A stretch of 64,000 bases of DNA from Oscillospiraceae bacterium (GTDB taxonomy: Bacteria; Bacillota; Clostridia; Oscillospirales; CAG-272). Location: assembly GCA_015065385.1 (NCBI GenBank), contig SVQK01000110.1, positions 67,902 through 131,901 on the forward strand, given 5' to 3'. The position numbers were made by a program, and so were the translations under genes. The notes under the pieces were generated by a model. It ran no database searches, was not told the DNA's origin, and saw nothing but the letters and a program-made list of their open reading frames with translations. Positions 51,156-59,549 of this stretch are shown here, in pieces; the stretch's first letter is position 1, and each line of letters opens with the position of its first letter.

Positions 51156-52643
51156 TCATTCCGTGAAGGAAGACATGAACTTTTCGAGCTGCTTCTTGGC
51201 TGGCTTCTCCCACTTCTGGAAGAAGGAGGCGATCTCTATCTTTCCGCTGGAGATCTGGCTGACCAGTCCGCTGTATATGGTGCCGGTGTTGTCCAGATAG
51301 CCGATATCCACGACTCTGCCGTCCAGCAGGTAGTCCAGCATTTCCACGGAGTCCTCGTCGCGCATCGCCTTGTAGGTCAGGACCTTCTCGTAATACGCCG
51401 GCTTCAGCGTGCTCATGGAGGCGAAGGACAGGTACTCGAACACGCCCGCCGACATTTCCGGATCCTCCGCGACCGTGGGGATCGTCAGCGCGTCCGAGGC
51501 CCATGAGTGGATATTGGTGTGATACGCGCTCTGCACTTCGTCCAGCTTGGGGAGGGGAAGAACGCCGAAGTCCACGTCCATGTTGCGGAGCCGGGTCACG
51601 CACTGGAGCACTTCGGAGTAGAACAGGGACTGATTCGCTTCGAACATCTTCTGGAAGACCGACCAGTCTCCGCCGAGCTGTCCGTGGCAGGTGATCCGGT
51701 CGTCGTTCAGGATCATGTTGATCTTCTCCGCGGCCGCGGCGAGACGCTCGGTGAACCCGCAGAAGACGTAGGCGTCGTTTTCGTCCTTATCGAGCACCCG
51801 GTAATCCAGCGCGTAGAGGAAGCCCGTGTATGCGTCGCCGGTGGTGAGCATGCCGAAGAAGTCGTTCAGATCGGTGGTTCCGTTGCCGTCCAGATCCGTG
51901 CCGATGTCCTTGGTAAGGGCATAAAACTGATCCGCGGTCCATTTTCCCTCGCGCACCATGTCGTAGAGGCCCGTTATCTCATAGTTTTCCGCAACCTGCT
52001 TGTTGTACATCATGGACCATGTCCCCTCGTTGGCCACCAGCGTCATATCCCCCACGGCCAGATAGTTCCGTCCGAGGATCGAGGTGTCGTCAAGGATGCT
52101 CCCCGTGTAATACGGAGCGTCCCGGTGAAACGCGTCAAACCCGTTCAGATCGAACAGGAGACTGCTCTTGGCGGACGTGATCGACGTGGCGAGCGTCAGC
52201 ATGGCGAGGTCGGCGATGTGGTCCCCGGCCGAGGCGGAATTGCGCAGGGTCGCCAGAAAGGTTCCGTCCGGAATGGTGAACGGTGTGATCTTGACGTTGA
52301 AATACGCGTTGACCGTCTCGTTCCGGTTGAAGACCGCGTCGTTCAGCGGTTCGCCGTTCAGCTCCTCGGAATAGACGTCCATACTGATCCACCAGCCGCT
52401 GGAATCCGGAGAGCGGTCCATAATGGTGAAGGTCCGCCCGGCGTAATCCTTCTGTTCGATTCCGGGATCGTATGCGGTTTCCTCAGGCGCGGGAGCGTTT
52501 TCCTCCGCTTCGACTGCCGCCGGAATATCGGAGGTCGTGTTTTCGGCGGACGGATCCGTGTTCGGTTTGGATTCTCCGCAGGCACAGAGGGCGGGGGATG
52601 CGAGAACTGCAAGGATTGTCAGTAATGAGAAGAGTTTTTTCAT
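51156..52643 (-). CDS. Extracellular solute-binding lipoprotein, orphan, fourth paralogue
   Basis: A 495-residue lipoprotein (signal peptide, lipobox ending LCAC, Cys22), acidic linker, then a solute-binding fold (DYAGRTFTIMDRSPDSSGWW, DFGVLPLPKLDEVQ). DLDGNGTTDLND at 250-261 is the calcium-loop-like motif, again after a REGKWTADQF phrase. GGAGGTTGAC precedes the ATG at 52643. It lies 100 bases downstream of the 115-residue membrane protein gene and may be the end of the isomerase-like operon, but no transporter genes adjoin it. The ligand is unknown. Confidence 0.85.
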   Translation of the reverse strand: MKKLFSLLTILAVLASPALCACGESKPNTDPSAENTTSDIPAAVEAEENAPAPEETAYDPGIEQKDYAGRTFTIMDRSPDSSGWWISMDVYSEELNGEPLNDAVFNRNETVNAYFNVKITPFTIPDGTFLATLRNSASAGDHIADLAMLTLATSITSAKSSLLFDLNGFDAFHRDAPYYTGSILDDTSILGRNYLAVGDMTLVANEGTWSMMYNKQVAENYEITGLYDMVREGKWTADQFYALTKDIGTDLDGNGTTDLNDFFGMLTTGDAYTGFLYALDYRVLDKDENDAYVFCGFTERLAAAAEKINMILNDDRITCHGQLGGDWSVFQKMFEANQSLFYSEVLQCVTRLRNMDVDFGVLPLPKLDEVQSAYHTNIHSWASDALTIPTVAEDPEMSAGVFEYLSFASMSTLKPAYYEKVLTYKAMRDEDSVEMLDYLLDGRVVDIGYLDNTGTIYSGLVSQISSGKIEIASFFQKWEKPAKKQLEKFMSSFTE

Positions 52644-52743
52644 GTCAACCTCCAGATATAAATATGGATTTCATGCGAACTCTTTTTCCGGCGGTCCCGG
52701 AGGCGAAGACGGGGAGTGCGCGGATCCTGTTCTTCCGGGAGGG

Positions 52744-53091
52744 TCAGAGTCCCTCTTTCCGGAGCTTTTCTTCGAGATCCCGGCGGACGGACTCAAGCCG
52801 TTCCTCCTCTTCCCTCTCCTTTGCTTCCTTTTCCGTCTTCCGGCGGCGGAGGAACAGGAGCAGATGGGGAATCTGGGAGAGAAGCGCGGCGGCCCCGCTG
52901 ACGATGAGGGTGACGGACAGGTCGGAGGCTCTCTGGGCGCGCTTGCCGTCCCTCACGCCCCGCCGGTACGCCCGGTCGTCCACCACCTTCGCGGCCTCCA
53001 TGGGCCCCCCGGCGTCCGCCACGTTCTCGATCAGCTTTGCGATGGCGACGGCCTTTTTGTCGGGTTTATTCTTTTTCATGGCGTCCGTCAC
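52744..53091 (-). CDS. Small single-pass membrane protein with charged coiled-coil tail
   Basis: A 115-residue hypothetical protein. One hydrophobic helix (about 58-78, SVTLIVSGAAALLSQIPHLL) separates an N-terminal basic region from a Glu/Arg/Lys-rich tail that should form a coiled coil (EKEAKEREEEERLESVRRDL). The GTG at 53091 overlaps the stop of the isomerase-like gene by four bases; an ATG four codons later is equally possible. I do not recognise a family. Confidence 0.6.
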   Translation of the reverse strand: MTDAMKKNKPDKKAVAIAKLIENVADAGGPMEAAKVVDDRAYRRGVRDGKRAQRASDLSVTLIVSGAAALLSQIPHLLLFLRRRKTEKEAKEREEEERLESVRRDLEEKLRKEGL

Positions 53092-53975
53092 TCTGCCGCT
53101 TTGGCCGCTTCGATCTTGGCGATGAGCTTTCTCCCGATCCCCGCCATGAACCGGACGGCCTCGCCCACTGTGTCGCTGTCGAACCGTTCGAGGAAGGAGT
53201 CCGCCTCGAAGGTGAAATCGCCCTGATAGCCGATCTGACCGAGGGCCTTCGTGATGGCGTCCCAGTTCATCTTCATGCCGTAGTCGTAGGGAACGGTGTG
53301 GCAGTCGGCCCTGTAGTTGTTGTCGTGGACGTGGAGAGCGCCGAGCCTGCGGTTTCCGAGCGCGCGGATGGCGTCATCCGGTTCCTCTCCCACCAGTCCG
53401 CAGTGCCCGAGATCGAGGCAGACGGTGTAGGCGTCCGGGTTGTCCAGTCCGTCGTAGTAGTCGGCCAGATCCGCGCCGAAGGAGCAGACATTTGGAATGA
53501 TGTAATTCCGCCGTCCGTCGAATCCCCACATATTCTCGAGGGCGATCCGGATGCCGTATTCCAGCGCGACGGGTTCGAGGGAGCGGTAGAATTCGAAGTT
53601 GACCTTCTTCTGCTCCTCGCCCTGCTTCACATAGGCGATGGGATGCACGACGATGGCCTTCGCCCCGAGGACCCCGGCGATCCGGATGGACTGGATCACG
53701 CGGGCGGGCATTTTCTCGTTGTACGCGCTGTCGCCGTTCCGCCAGCACGGGAAAGGCGCGTGGGCCTGATTGAAACGCAGTCCGGCTGCCTCCGCCTTTT
53801 TGCGCAGCTCGAGCCCGTACGCCTCGGGATCGACGGTATTCAGGGGGCAGTCGTCCGCGGTCATACCAAACATGGAGTAATCGATGGCGTCGTAGCCTGC
53901 CTCGGCGAAGAGGGCGATCCCGCGGTCGGGTCCGAAGCGGTGGAACAGATTGTCGGTCTGAGTGGAGAGAACCAT
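53088..53975 (-). CDS. Sugar phosphate isomerase/epimerase-like TIM-barrel protein
   Basis: A 295-residue xylose-isomerase-like (AP endonuclease 2 fold) protein, starting at ATG 53975 with GAAAGGATG upstream. Hallmarks are FNQAHAPFPCW (His metal ligand), AIVVHPIAY, IALENMWGF (Glu), VCLDLGHCGL (Asp and His) and ALHVHDNN, with FTFEADSF giving the last Glu. Family members isomerise or epimerise ketoses and inosoles; the substrate here is unknown. It is the first gene of a small operon, ending in a four-base overlap with the next gene. Confidence 0.85.
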   Translation of the reverse strand: MVLSTQTDNLFHRFGPDRGIALFAEAGYDAIDYSMFGMTADDCPLNTVDPEAYGLELRKKAEAAGLRFNQAHAPFPCWRNGDSAYNEKMPARVIQSIRIAGVLGAKAIVVHPIAYVKQGEEQKKVNFEFYRSLEPVALEYGIRIALENMWGFDGRRNYIIPNVCSFGADLADYYDGLDNPDAYTVCLDLGHCGLVGEEPDDAIRALGNRRLGALHVHDNNYRADCHTVPYDYGMKMNWDAITKALGQIGYQGDFTFEADSFLERFDSDTVGEAVRFMAGIGRKLIAKIEAAKAAE

Positions 53976-54012
53976 GATTTCATCCTTTCGAACGGGGGAA
54001 TGATTTGATTTC

Positions 54013-54041
54013 ATTATACGGTTCCGGCGGCAGATTTGCAA
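54013..54041 (-). promoter_or_regulatory. Promoter of the isomerase-like gene
   Basis: Minus-strand TTGCAA (54041-54036), 17-base spacer, exact TATAAT (54018-54013), close to the ATG at 53975. Confidence 0.85.
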
Positions 54042-54123
54042 GGGGTTTTTCGCAAATTCGGGCGGGATGCTCCGCAAAACTGCGCCGATGATCGGGTCTG
54101 CCCGAAAAAATACGAAAAAGCTC

Positions 54124-54152
54124 TTGCAATCCGGAGCGAAATCCTGTATAAT
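54124..54152 (+). promoter_or_regulatory. Promoter of tRNA-Leu
   Basis: TTGCAA (54124-54129), 17-base spacer, exact TATAAT (54147-54152), nine bases before the mature tRNA 5' end. Confidence 0.88.
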
Positions 54153-54161
54153 AAGCAAGAC

Positions 54162-54243
54162 GCCGGTATGTTGGAATTGGCAGACGAGGCGGACTCAAAA
54201 TCCGTTGCCGCAAGGCGTGCGGGTTCGACCCCCGCTACCGGCA
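54162..54243 (+). tRNA. tRNA-Leu (anticodon CAA)
   Basis: An 82-base class II tRNA with a long variable arm. GCCGGTA (54162-54168) pairs with TACCGGC (54236-54242) and the discriminator is A. The anticodon stem GCGGA/TCCGT encloses the loop CTCAAAA, giving anticodon CAA for UUG codons. The T-arm GCGGGTTCGACCCCCGC is standard. The 3' CCA is not encoded and must be added. It has its own promoter and terminator. Confidence 0.95.
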
Positions 54244-54252
54244 GAAAAGGTT

Positions 54253-54283
54253 CCCGGGACTCAGTGTGAGCCCGGGCTTTTTT
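54253..54283 (+). terminator. Intrinsic terminator of the tRNA transcript
   Basis: CCCGGGACTCA and TGAGCCCGGG pair (one mismatch) around a GTG loop, then CTTTTTT. It begins 10 bases after the tRNA. Confidence 0.92.
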
Positions 54284-54310
54284 GCGCCTTCCCCGCCTTG
54301 TGCGAAACGC

Positions 54311-54339
54311 TTGCAATCGGCGCCCGGATGTGCTATACT
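54311..54339 (+). promoter_or_regulatory. Promoter of the SGNH hydrolase gene
   Basis: TTGCAA (54311-54316), 17-base spacer, TATACT (54334-54339), about 33 bases before the start codon. Confidence 0.85.
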
Positions 54340-54372
54340 GTTCCCGCATCACATGTATGAGGAGGCACCTTC

Positions 54373-54993
54373 ATGAAAATCCTGTTTCAGGGCGACAGCA
54401 TCACCGACGCCGGAAGAAAGTACGAAGACTGTCACGATCTCGGCCGCGGGTATCCGAAATACGCCGCCGAGCTCATGAAAAACCGCCATCCCGGCACCGA
54501 GTTTGAGTTCATCGACCTCGGAATCAGCGGGAACCGAACGGAAAACCTCATGGACCGCTGGCAAAAGGACTGTATCGATCTCCAGCCGGATCTCGTCTCC
54601 ATTCTGATCGGCATCAACGACACATGGCACCGCGCCGCCGACCGCAGCTGGCTGCCGGATGAAGTCTTCGAGGAGCGTTACCGGTACCTCCTCACGGAAA
54701 TCAAGGAGAAGACGCGCGCGAAGATCCTCATCATCGAGCAGTTTCTTCTTCCCGTGCCGGACAAGGAGTTCTTCCGCGTCGATCTCGACCCGAAGATCCA
54801 AATCACCCGGAAACTGGCCCGCGCATACGCCGACGCCTTTCTGCCGATGGACGGCCTGTTTGCCTCCCGCTGCATCGGGGAAGCTCCGGAAGCATGGGCG
54901 GCGGACGGCGTTCATCCCACGGAGGCCGGAGCACGCTTCATCGCGGATGTCTACGCCGACGCCTTCGACATGCTCTTTGGCGCGATGAAATAA
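54373..54993 (+). CDS. SGNH/GDSL-family hydrolase
   Basis: A 206-residue cytoplasmic esterase-like protein. The four blocks are visible: FQGDSITDAG (nucleophile Ser9), LGISGNR (Gly53), IGINDTW (Asn82) and DGVHPTEAG (Asp178 and His181). Such proteins remove acetyl groups from xylo-oligosaccharides or act as other carbohydrate esterases. A deacetylase for hemicellulose fragments would fit the window but is not proven. ATGAGGAGG precedes the ATG. It is monocistronic and followed by a bidirectional terminator. Confidence 0.9.
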   Translation: MKILFQGDSITDAGRKYEDCHDLGRGYPKYAAELMKNRHPGTEFEFIDLGISGNRTENLMDRWQKDCIDLQPDLVSILIGINDTWHRAADRSWLPDEVFEERYRYLLTEIKEKTRAKILIIEQFLLPVPDKEFFRVDLDPKIQITRKLARAYADAFLPMDGLFASRCIGEAPEAWAADGVHPTEAGARFIADVYADAFDMLFGAMK

Positions 54994-55012
54994 CCGGCAA
55001 ACAAATAAAAAC

Positions 55013-55056
55013 GGGGGAGCCGCACATTTTCGTACAGCTCCCTCTTTCTTTTTCTG
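55013..55056. terminator. Bidirectional terminator
   Basis: GGGGGAGC and GCTCCCTC pair around a ~20-base loop. A T-rich tract follows on the plus strand and CCGTTTTTATTTG on the minus strand, so it serves both the SGNH gene and the convergent SLH-3D gene. Confidence 0.8.
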
Positions 55057-55071
55057 TCCTTACGGAGGCCG

Positions 55072-56502
55072 TCAGTCGAGGAAGTAGACCACCATATCTT
55101 TGACGACGCCCTCGATGCTCATGAGCGGCGCGTTCGGGTCGTCGTCCGGCATCCAGATATCGACCTGCCACGGGTCGAGATGCCCGGTATCCTCCGACAC
55201 CCGGTATCCGAAGTCGTAGCGGTCGTTTTTGATGTACATGCGGGTCCCGAGGGGAATGTAGTCGAAATTTGTCGCCACGGTGTGCGTGCTGACGTAGTTG
55301 CCGGAATAGGTGTTGCCGTAGATGTTGTAGTACGTCGCCTTACAGATTTTGCGCCACGAATAGGAATAGGTCACCCCGTCCCCTCCGACGAGCGTTCCGC
55401 CGACGCCGACCTCCACCTTTTCCGGAACCATCGGCGTGACGACCTCCTCCCAGTCCAGACGCCGGTCGATTTCCACGCCGTTTCTGTAGGTGACGGAATA
55501 GTGCAGGATGCTCTCGCCGTCCGCTCCCTCCTGAACGACGCTGACGTCGCCGCGCGGGATGGTGTCCACGCCGGTCTCCTCGTAGGTGCGCGGAACGACC
55601 TGACGGATATTCTCGTAGTCTGTGACCACGCGGTCCACGGTGATCGTCATGTCCTCATCGAGCCAGTCGTTCCAGAGATCGACCGAAGGGATCTCGTCGG
55701 ACTCCAGCGTGATCCCGTTGTCAAGAAGGATCATGCCGAGCGTCGTCGCTTCGGTGTAGACCGTCAGGTCTTCCCGGTCCCAGAAATCCACGACGATCCA
55801 GTACTTCTGCACGCCGGAATCCCAATCCCATCCGCCGTCGGAGGATTCCGTGTCCCAGTCCCACGCCGTCGAAAAACGGAGCCGGGAGGAGGAGTCGATG
55901 ATCCGGGTGAGGATCGCCGCGACCTCGCTGCGCTTGATATAGTCATAGGGGTTGCAGGTGTGCCATTCGTCGATGCCCTGCACGATCCCGGCCCGGTAGA
56001 GCGCGTAGATTTCCTCCGCGTCCGGATCGTAGACGGAAACGTCCGGGATCGAGTTGTCCGGAATATCGTTGATCTCGGTCAGCGCGTTCTCCGGCAGCGC
56101 GTTCGCAAACAGGGCGAGATACCTGCCGCGCGTCGCGTATCCGTTCCAGTAGTATTCCTCCGTGAGGATGCCGGTCTCCCACGCGTAATCGACGTAGGTC
56201 CGATACCAAGGCGAGCCGTTTGTCAGCGTGACCGTCCCCGTCCACCAGAGCTGATTCAGGCAGGACGCGAGCTTTACGGCCTCGGCGTAGGTGAGGTAAT
56301 CGTCCGGGCAGAAGGTCGTCGCCGTCTTCCCGTTCACCAGTCCCGACTGCACCGCCGTCATGACGTCCCAGTAATACCACGCGGATTCGGAAATGTCGGT
56401 GAACGGATTGTAGGAATACGCCGCGGCGGCAGGTCCGATCCCCGCGAAAATCAGTACGGCAAGCGCGAAAACGAGCAGCCGCAGACTCCATCTACAGTTC
56501 AT
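55072..56502 (-). CDS. Wall-associated protein with SLH, G5 and 3D domains (YabE-like tail)
   Basis: A 476-residue exported protein. A signal peptide (1-28) is followed by three SLH-like segments at about 33-80, 95-145 and 155-205 (FTDISESAWYYWDVMTAV first). A DUF348-like segment lies at about 243-270 (LTVYTEATTLGMILLDNGIT), a G5 domain at about 285-366, and a 3D domain at about 388-475 (ATYYNIYG, IPLGTRMYI, EDTGHLDPWQVDIW with the conserved Asp residues). The DUF348-G5-3D order is that of YabE/Rpf-type muralytic or cell-wall hydrolases (3D is related to lytic transglycosylases), here anchored by SLH repeats. A role in wall remodelling or germination is plausible. Confidence 0.85.
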   Translation of the reverse strand: MNCRWSLRLLVFALAVLIFAGIGPAAAAYSYNPFTDISESAWYYWDVMTAVQSGLVNGKTATTFCPDDYLTYAEAVKLASCLNQLWWTGTVTLTNGSPWYRTYVDYAWETGILTEEYYWNGYATRGRYLALFANALPENALTEINDIPDNSIPDVSVYDPDAEEIYALYRAGIVQGIDEWHTCNPYDYIKRSEVAAILTRIIDSSSRLRFSTAWDWDTESSDGGWDWDSGVQKYWIVVDFWDREDLTVYTEATTLGMILLDNGITLESDEIPSVDLWNDWLDEDMTITVDRVVTDYENIRQVVPRTYEETGVDTIPRGDVSVVQEGADGESILHYSVTYRNGVEIDRRLDWEEVVTPMVPEKVEVGVGGTLVGGDGVTYSYSWRKICKATYYNIYGNTYSGNYVSTHTVATNFDYIPLGTRMYIKNDRYDFGYRVSEDTGHLDPWQVDIWMPDDDPNAPLMSIEGVVKDMVVYFLD

Positions 56503-56576
56503 AAAAATCCTCTTGTATGCTTTATCCGGTCCGGCTCACGCTCCCGTGAACGGGGATTGCCGGACCCTTTCTTTTT

Positions 56577-56606
56577 ATCATAGCACAAAAAGAGGTTTTT
56601 TGTCAA
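56577..56606 (-). promoter_or_regulatory. Promoter of the SLH-G5-3D gene
   Basis: Minus-strand TTGACA (56606-56601), 18-base spacer, TATGAT (56582-56577), about 75 bases before the ATG. Confidence 0.75.
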
Positions 56607-56656
56607 GTCCCCGGAACAGAGGCCGCGCGGGGGCGGTTTTCACCCTCCGAACCGGC

Positions 56657-56685
56657 TTGACAGAAGAATCGCAATCCTGTATAAT
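56657..56685 (+). promoter_or_regulatory. Promoter of the small lipoprotein gene
   Basis: TTGACA (56657-56662), 17-base spacer, TATAAT (56680-56685): exact consensus, about 35 bases before the ATG. Confidence 0.92.
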
Positions 56686-56720
56686 CAACCGTGAACAAAC
56701 CGCAAAGGAGGCGCGCCTCT

Positions 56721-57218
56721 ATGAAACCATCCCTTCTCATCCTCGCATCCCTTCTGATCGGAGCCGCCGCGTTCCTTCTCGCCGGATGCCGGAAAAACGC
56801 TCCGGACGTCGGCGTGAACCCGGAGACTCCCACCGTCGGCGGGGCCGAAAGCGCGGACGAAATCCTCTTCGTGAACGAGGTCGAAAAAACAGACGTCTGG
56901 ATCCTGCCCGACACGGAGGAAAACCGGGATCTTCCCTACTCGACTCCGACCGTCAATGATCTTGAGGAAAACGGAGAGATCCGGCTGTCGCTTTCCTCGC
57001 TCGGAGGCCCCGGGACATACGTCGTCCACATGTTCTCGGAAGACGGCATGTATTACGGCGCGGCAGGAGTCCCGATCGAAGGCGGCTATACCCTCCGCTT
57101 CCGGAGGCAGGATTGGAGCTGGACGCTGGAAGTATCCGACGGGCTCGGTAATCCGGTGGGATCCTATGAGGTCTTCGGCGCGATGTGGGCCGGGGACGGA
57201 GGGGACGACCTCGAATGA
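56721..57218 (+). CDS. Small lipoprotein, unknown function
   Basis: A 165-residue lipoprotein starting at ATG 56721 with AAAGGAGGCG upstream. The signal peptide ends in lipobox FLLAGC (Cys22). The mature part is beta-rich (YVVHMFSEDGMYYGAAGVPI, YTLRFRRQDWSWTLEVSDG) and ends in an acidic tail. I recognise no family. It stands alone, just before the solute-binding-protein remnant on the other strand. Confidence 0.7.
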   Translation: MKPSLLILASLLIGAAAFLLAGCRKNAPDVGVNPETPTVGGAESADEILFVNEVEKTDVWILPDTEENRDLPYSTPTVNDLEENGEIRLSLSSLGGPGTYVVHMFSEDGMYYGAAGVPIEGGYTLRFRRQDWSWTLEVSDGLGNPVGSYEVFGAMWAGDGGDDLE

Positions 57219-57236
57219 GACAGAGCGGGAAACGGT

Positions 57237-57530
57237 TCACCGGTTCTCTGCCAGCCAGATCGACGCGCGGGATTGGATCTTTTTCGCGCACTCCTCCGGT
57301 GATGCCATTCCCGCGCTTATGGCGGACAGCTCACCCGTTTCGATCTCCGAAACGTCCTCGCTGATCCCAGAAAGATGAGGTGCGACGACGCTGTCAAAGA
57401 AGGTTCTCATCTTTTCCGCCGCTTCATCGTCGAAGGTGCGGCAGATTCCAGGCTTGTCCGGGTACGGATTTGCCACCTCAATGGGATCGTCCTCCGTATC
57501 AAGCAGCGCCAGCGCGATTTTGCGTTGTCC
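57237..57530 (-). pseudogene. C-terminal remnant of a solute-binding lipoprotein gene
   Basis: The frame ends CAKKIQSRASIWLAENR, nearly the same as the end of the lipoprotein at 61152-63512 (CAKKIQSRASIWMAEHN). In frame it can be read back only ~98 codons to a TGA at 57531, with a GTG at 57476 as the sole possible start. There is no signal peptide, so it is a remnant. The DNA turns AT-rich just beyond, where the low-GC gene begins. Confidence 0.75.
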
Positions 57531-57570
57531 TCAGCACAAAGACGGATCCGGCAGAGAAGAAAAATGTGAT

Positions 57571-58689
57571 TTATGGGACGATCAACCCCGAAAACTTCAT
57601 TCCCTGTATACCGGGAAGAGTGAAGGCGTGCTTTTCATTCCAGTTAAGATCATAGATATAGACAAAACGACCGTCCGAACAGACAAAACTGTCTCTCCGG
57701 AAATCATAAACCCGCAGGTCGTGAGAAACAACGAATTCATCAAGTATTTCAAGATCACTATTAATATAAAGAATCTGTTTGACTGCATCAGAAGCGGAAC
57801 GGCTGCAATCAAGCAAAACAAGGCGGTCTTTGTGTGAAACTATATCGACGTTGTTGCTCACATAAGGCAAACTGATGTGTTTGTCGAGAGAACAATCCTT
57901 AACGTTGTATCTGTATATACATGTTCTTGTGCCTTCACGAAACACAGAAAAATAGATATCACCGTCGCTGAAAATCATCCCATTACTAAACAAATAACCG
58001 TTTAATGTTGCCAATACCTTAAATTCATTGTTTGTCACGCTGGAAATACAAAGAGTTCGTTCAACAGAATTCACAATATAACCAATATAGTATTGTGTCT
58101 CGTCAACACAAACCATATCCAGAGGCCAAAAGTGTTCAGTATCGGATATGTATTTCGCATACCCTTCCAGAGCATTGAAAGGGTAGTAATCCTGTTTCAC
58201 GCCATTCAGGTTTGAAGAATATACACAACCCCACTCGGGTTCTCCGGAATAATAAGAATATACTATACCATTACGGTCATCGATTGTAAATGTGTATGTG
58301 AAATTATTCTCCATCCCGGTATGAATTGATGTATATGTACATTGTACCGGGTCAATTTTCAATATGCAATTATCAATTGAATTGTCAAAAGCGGCGTCAG
58401 AAGCAAAATAGTACATACCATTGATTTTCATATAGGGTTTACCGGTTGATGAGCACAATCCGCAAGCTCTGACATTTGGTATAGAATCTTCAAAAAGATA
58501 AATGCCATCCTCCGAATAATACTGTACAACGGCATCTCGATCGTGGTATGAATACATAACCCCAAACATGTAGTCATTTTTCTCTGTTTTCACAGCTCTG
58601 CGGTGAGCAATAATACAAAATACTATTGCCGTAATAGCGATTGGCACCAGCAGCAAAGAAATAAAGCCTGTTTTTGTTTCTCTTTTCAT
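57571..58689 (-). CDS. Low-GC gene for a membrane-anchored beta-propeller-like protein
   Basis: A 372-residue protein with one N-terminal transmembrane helix (about 8-28) and an extracellular domain of repeated strands (GIYLFEDSIPNVRACGL, KPYMKINGMYYFASDAA, GNGYL-like turns), suggestive of a propeller. The codon use and base composition are strikingly A/T-rich compared with every neighbour, which indicates recent acquisition. I recognise no family and see no catalytic motif. The surrounding DNA holds solute-binding-protein remnants on both sides. Confidence 0.65.
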   Translation of the reverse strand: MKRETKTGFISLLLVPIAITAIVFCIIAHRRAVKTEKNDYMFGVMYSYHDRDAVVQYYSEDGIYLFEDSIPNVRACGLCSSTGKPYMKINGMYYFASDAAFDNSIDNCILKIDPVQCTYTSIHTGMENNFTYTFTIDDRNGIVYSYYSGEPEWGCVYSSNLNGVKQDYYPFNALEGYAKYISDTEHFWPLDMVCVDETQYYIGYIVNSVERTLCISSVTNNEFKVLATLNGYLFSNGMIFSDGDIYFSVFREGTRTCIYRYNVKDCSLDKHISLPYVSNNVDIVSHKDRLVLLDCSRSASDAVKQILYINSDLEILDEFVVSHDLRVYDFRRDSFVCSDGRFVYIYDLNWNEKHAFTLPGIQGMKFSGLIVP

Positions 58690-58800
58690 ATTCTCCCGCC
58701 TTAATCACTCGTATAAACAGAAACTCCCAAGACATGTTATGCTCTCGTTCGTTCAGTTCCGCACCGAAGAGCTCGAAGGACGAAATAACGGGTTCGTGCA

Positions 58801-58860
58801 AGGACAGCGATGCCCGCTCGAGTCCGAAACCGCCTCGCTGATTCCGGAAAGATCGGCGCG
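58801..58860 (-). repeat. Second solute-binding-protein remnant, direct repeat of 57323-57382
   Basis: This ~60-base stretch aligns with 57323-57382 in the same orientation, sharing GGACAGC, TCCGAAAC, CCTCGCTGAT and GAAAGAT at like spacing. On the minus strand it encodes LSGISEAVS, matching LSGISEDVS in the remnant. The two copies flank the low-GC gene. Confidence 0.6.
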
Positions 58861-58888
58861 ATTCGTCCGTATCATATGCTCGGGTCGT

Positions 58889-59548
58889 TCAGGCGACGCT
58901 GCCGTCCACGATTTTGATGATCTTTGTGCAATAGCCTGCCACCTGCGGGTCATGCGTGACAATGAGAACGGTTTTCCCCGCCCGGTTCAGATTTGCGAAA
59001 ATTTCCATCACATCCCCGGACGCCGCGCTGTCGAGGTTCCCGGTTGGCTCGTCCGCGAAAATCACATCCGGATCGTTGATGAGCGCGCGGGCAATCGCGA
59101 CCCGCTGCTGCTCGCCTCCGGACAGCTCGCTTGGAAAGTGATCGAGCCTCCCCGATATCCCGAAGGGATCCGTGATCGCGCGGATCGTCTCCTCCGTCGG
59201 CTTGACGTCGTTCAGAAGAGCGGGGACGGCGATATTCTCCCGCGCCGTCAGCATGGGGAGCAGATTGAAGTGCTGGAAGACATAACTGATGTGATCCCGG
59301 CGGAAGGCGGCAAACTCCGTCTCCTTCATCGCGTAGAGATCCCGCCCGTCGAAGAGGACCTGCCCTTTGGTCGGTCTCATCAGCCCCGCCATGATCTGGA
59401 GCAGCGTACTCTTCCCCGCTCCGGACGGGCCGACGATGGCTGTCATCTCCCCCGTCTCAATTTTCAGGTTCAGATCGCGGATCGCCTGAACAGTGCGCGG
59501 TCCGCTGACAAATTCCTTGCGAATATGGCTGAGTTCCAAAATCGGCAT
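58889..59548 (-). CDS. ABC transporter ATPase, MacB/LolD type
   Basis: A 219-residue ATPase starting at ATG 59548, one base after the permease stop, with AGGAGG upstream. Walker A is GPSGAGKST, the signature LSGGEQQR, Walker [11 protein letters not shown] and the switch His in VTHD. It belongs to the group that pairs with FtsX-like permeases and works in export or mechanotransmission (antibiotic, lipoprotein or peptide handling) rather than sugar import. It is the last gene of the lipoprotein-permease-ATPase operon. Confidence 0.95.
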   Translation of the reverse strand: MPILELSHIRKEFVSGPRTVQAIRDLNLKIETGEMTAIVGPSGAGKSTLLQIMAGLMRPTKGQVLFDGRDLYAMKETEFAAFRRDHISYVFQHFNLLPMLTARENIAVPALLNDVKPTEETIRAITDPFGISGRLDHFPSELSGGEQQRVAIARALINDPDVIFADEPTGNLDSAASGDVMEIFANLNRAGKTVLIVTHDPQVAGYCTKIIKIVDGSVA

Positions 59549-59549
59549 G

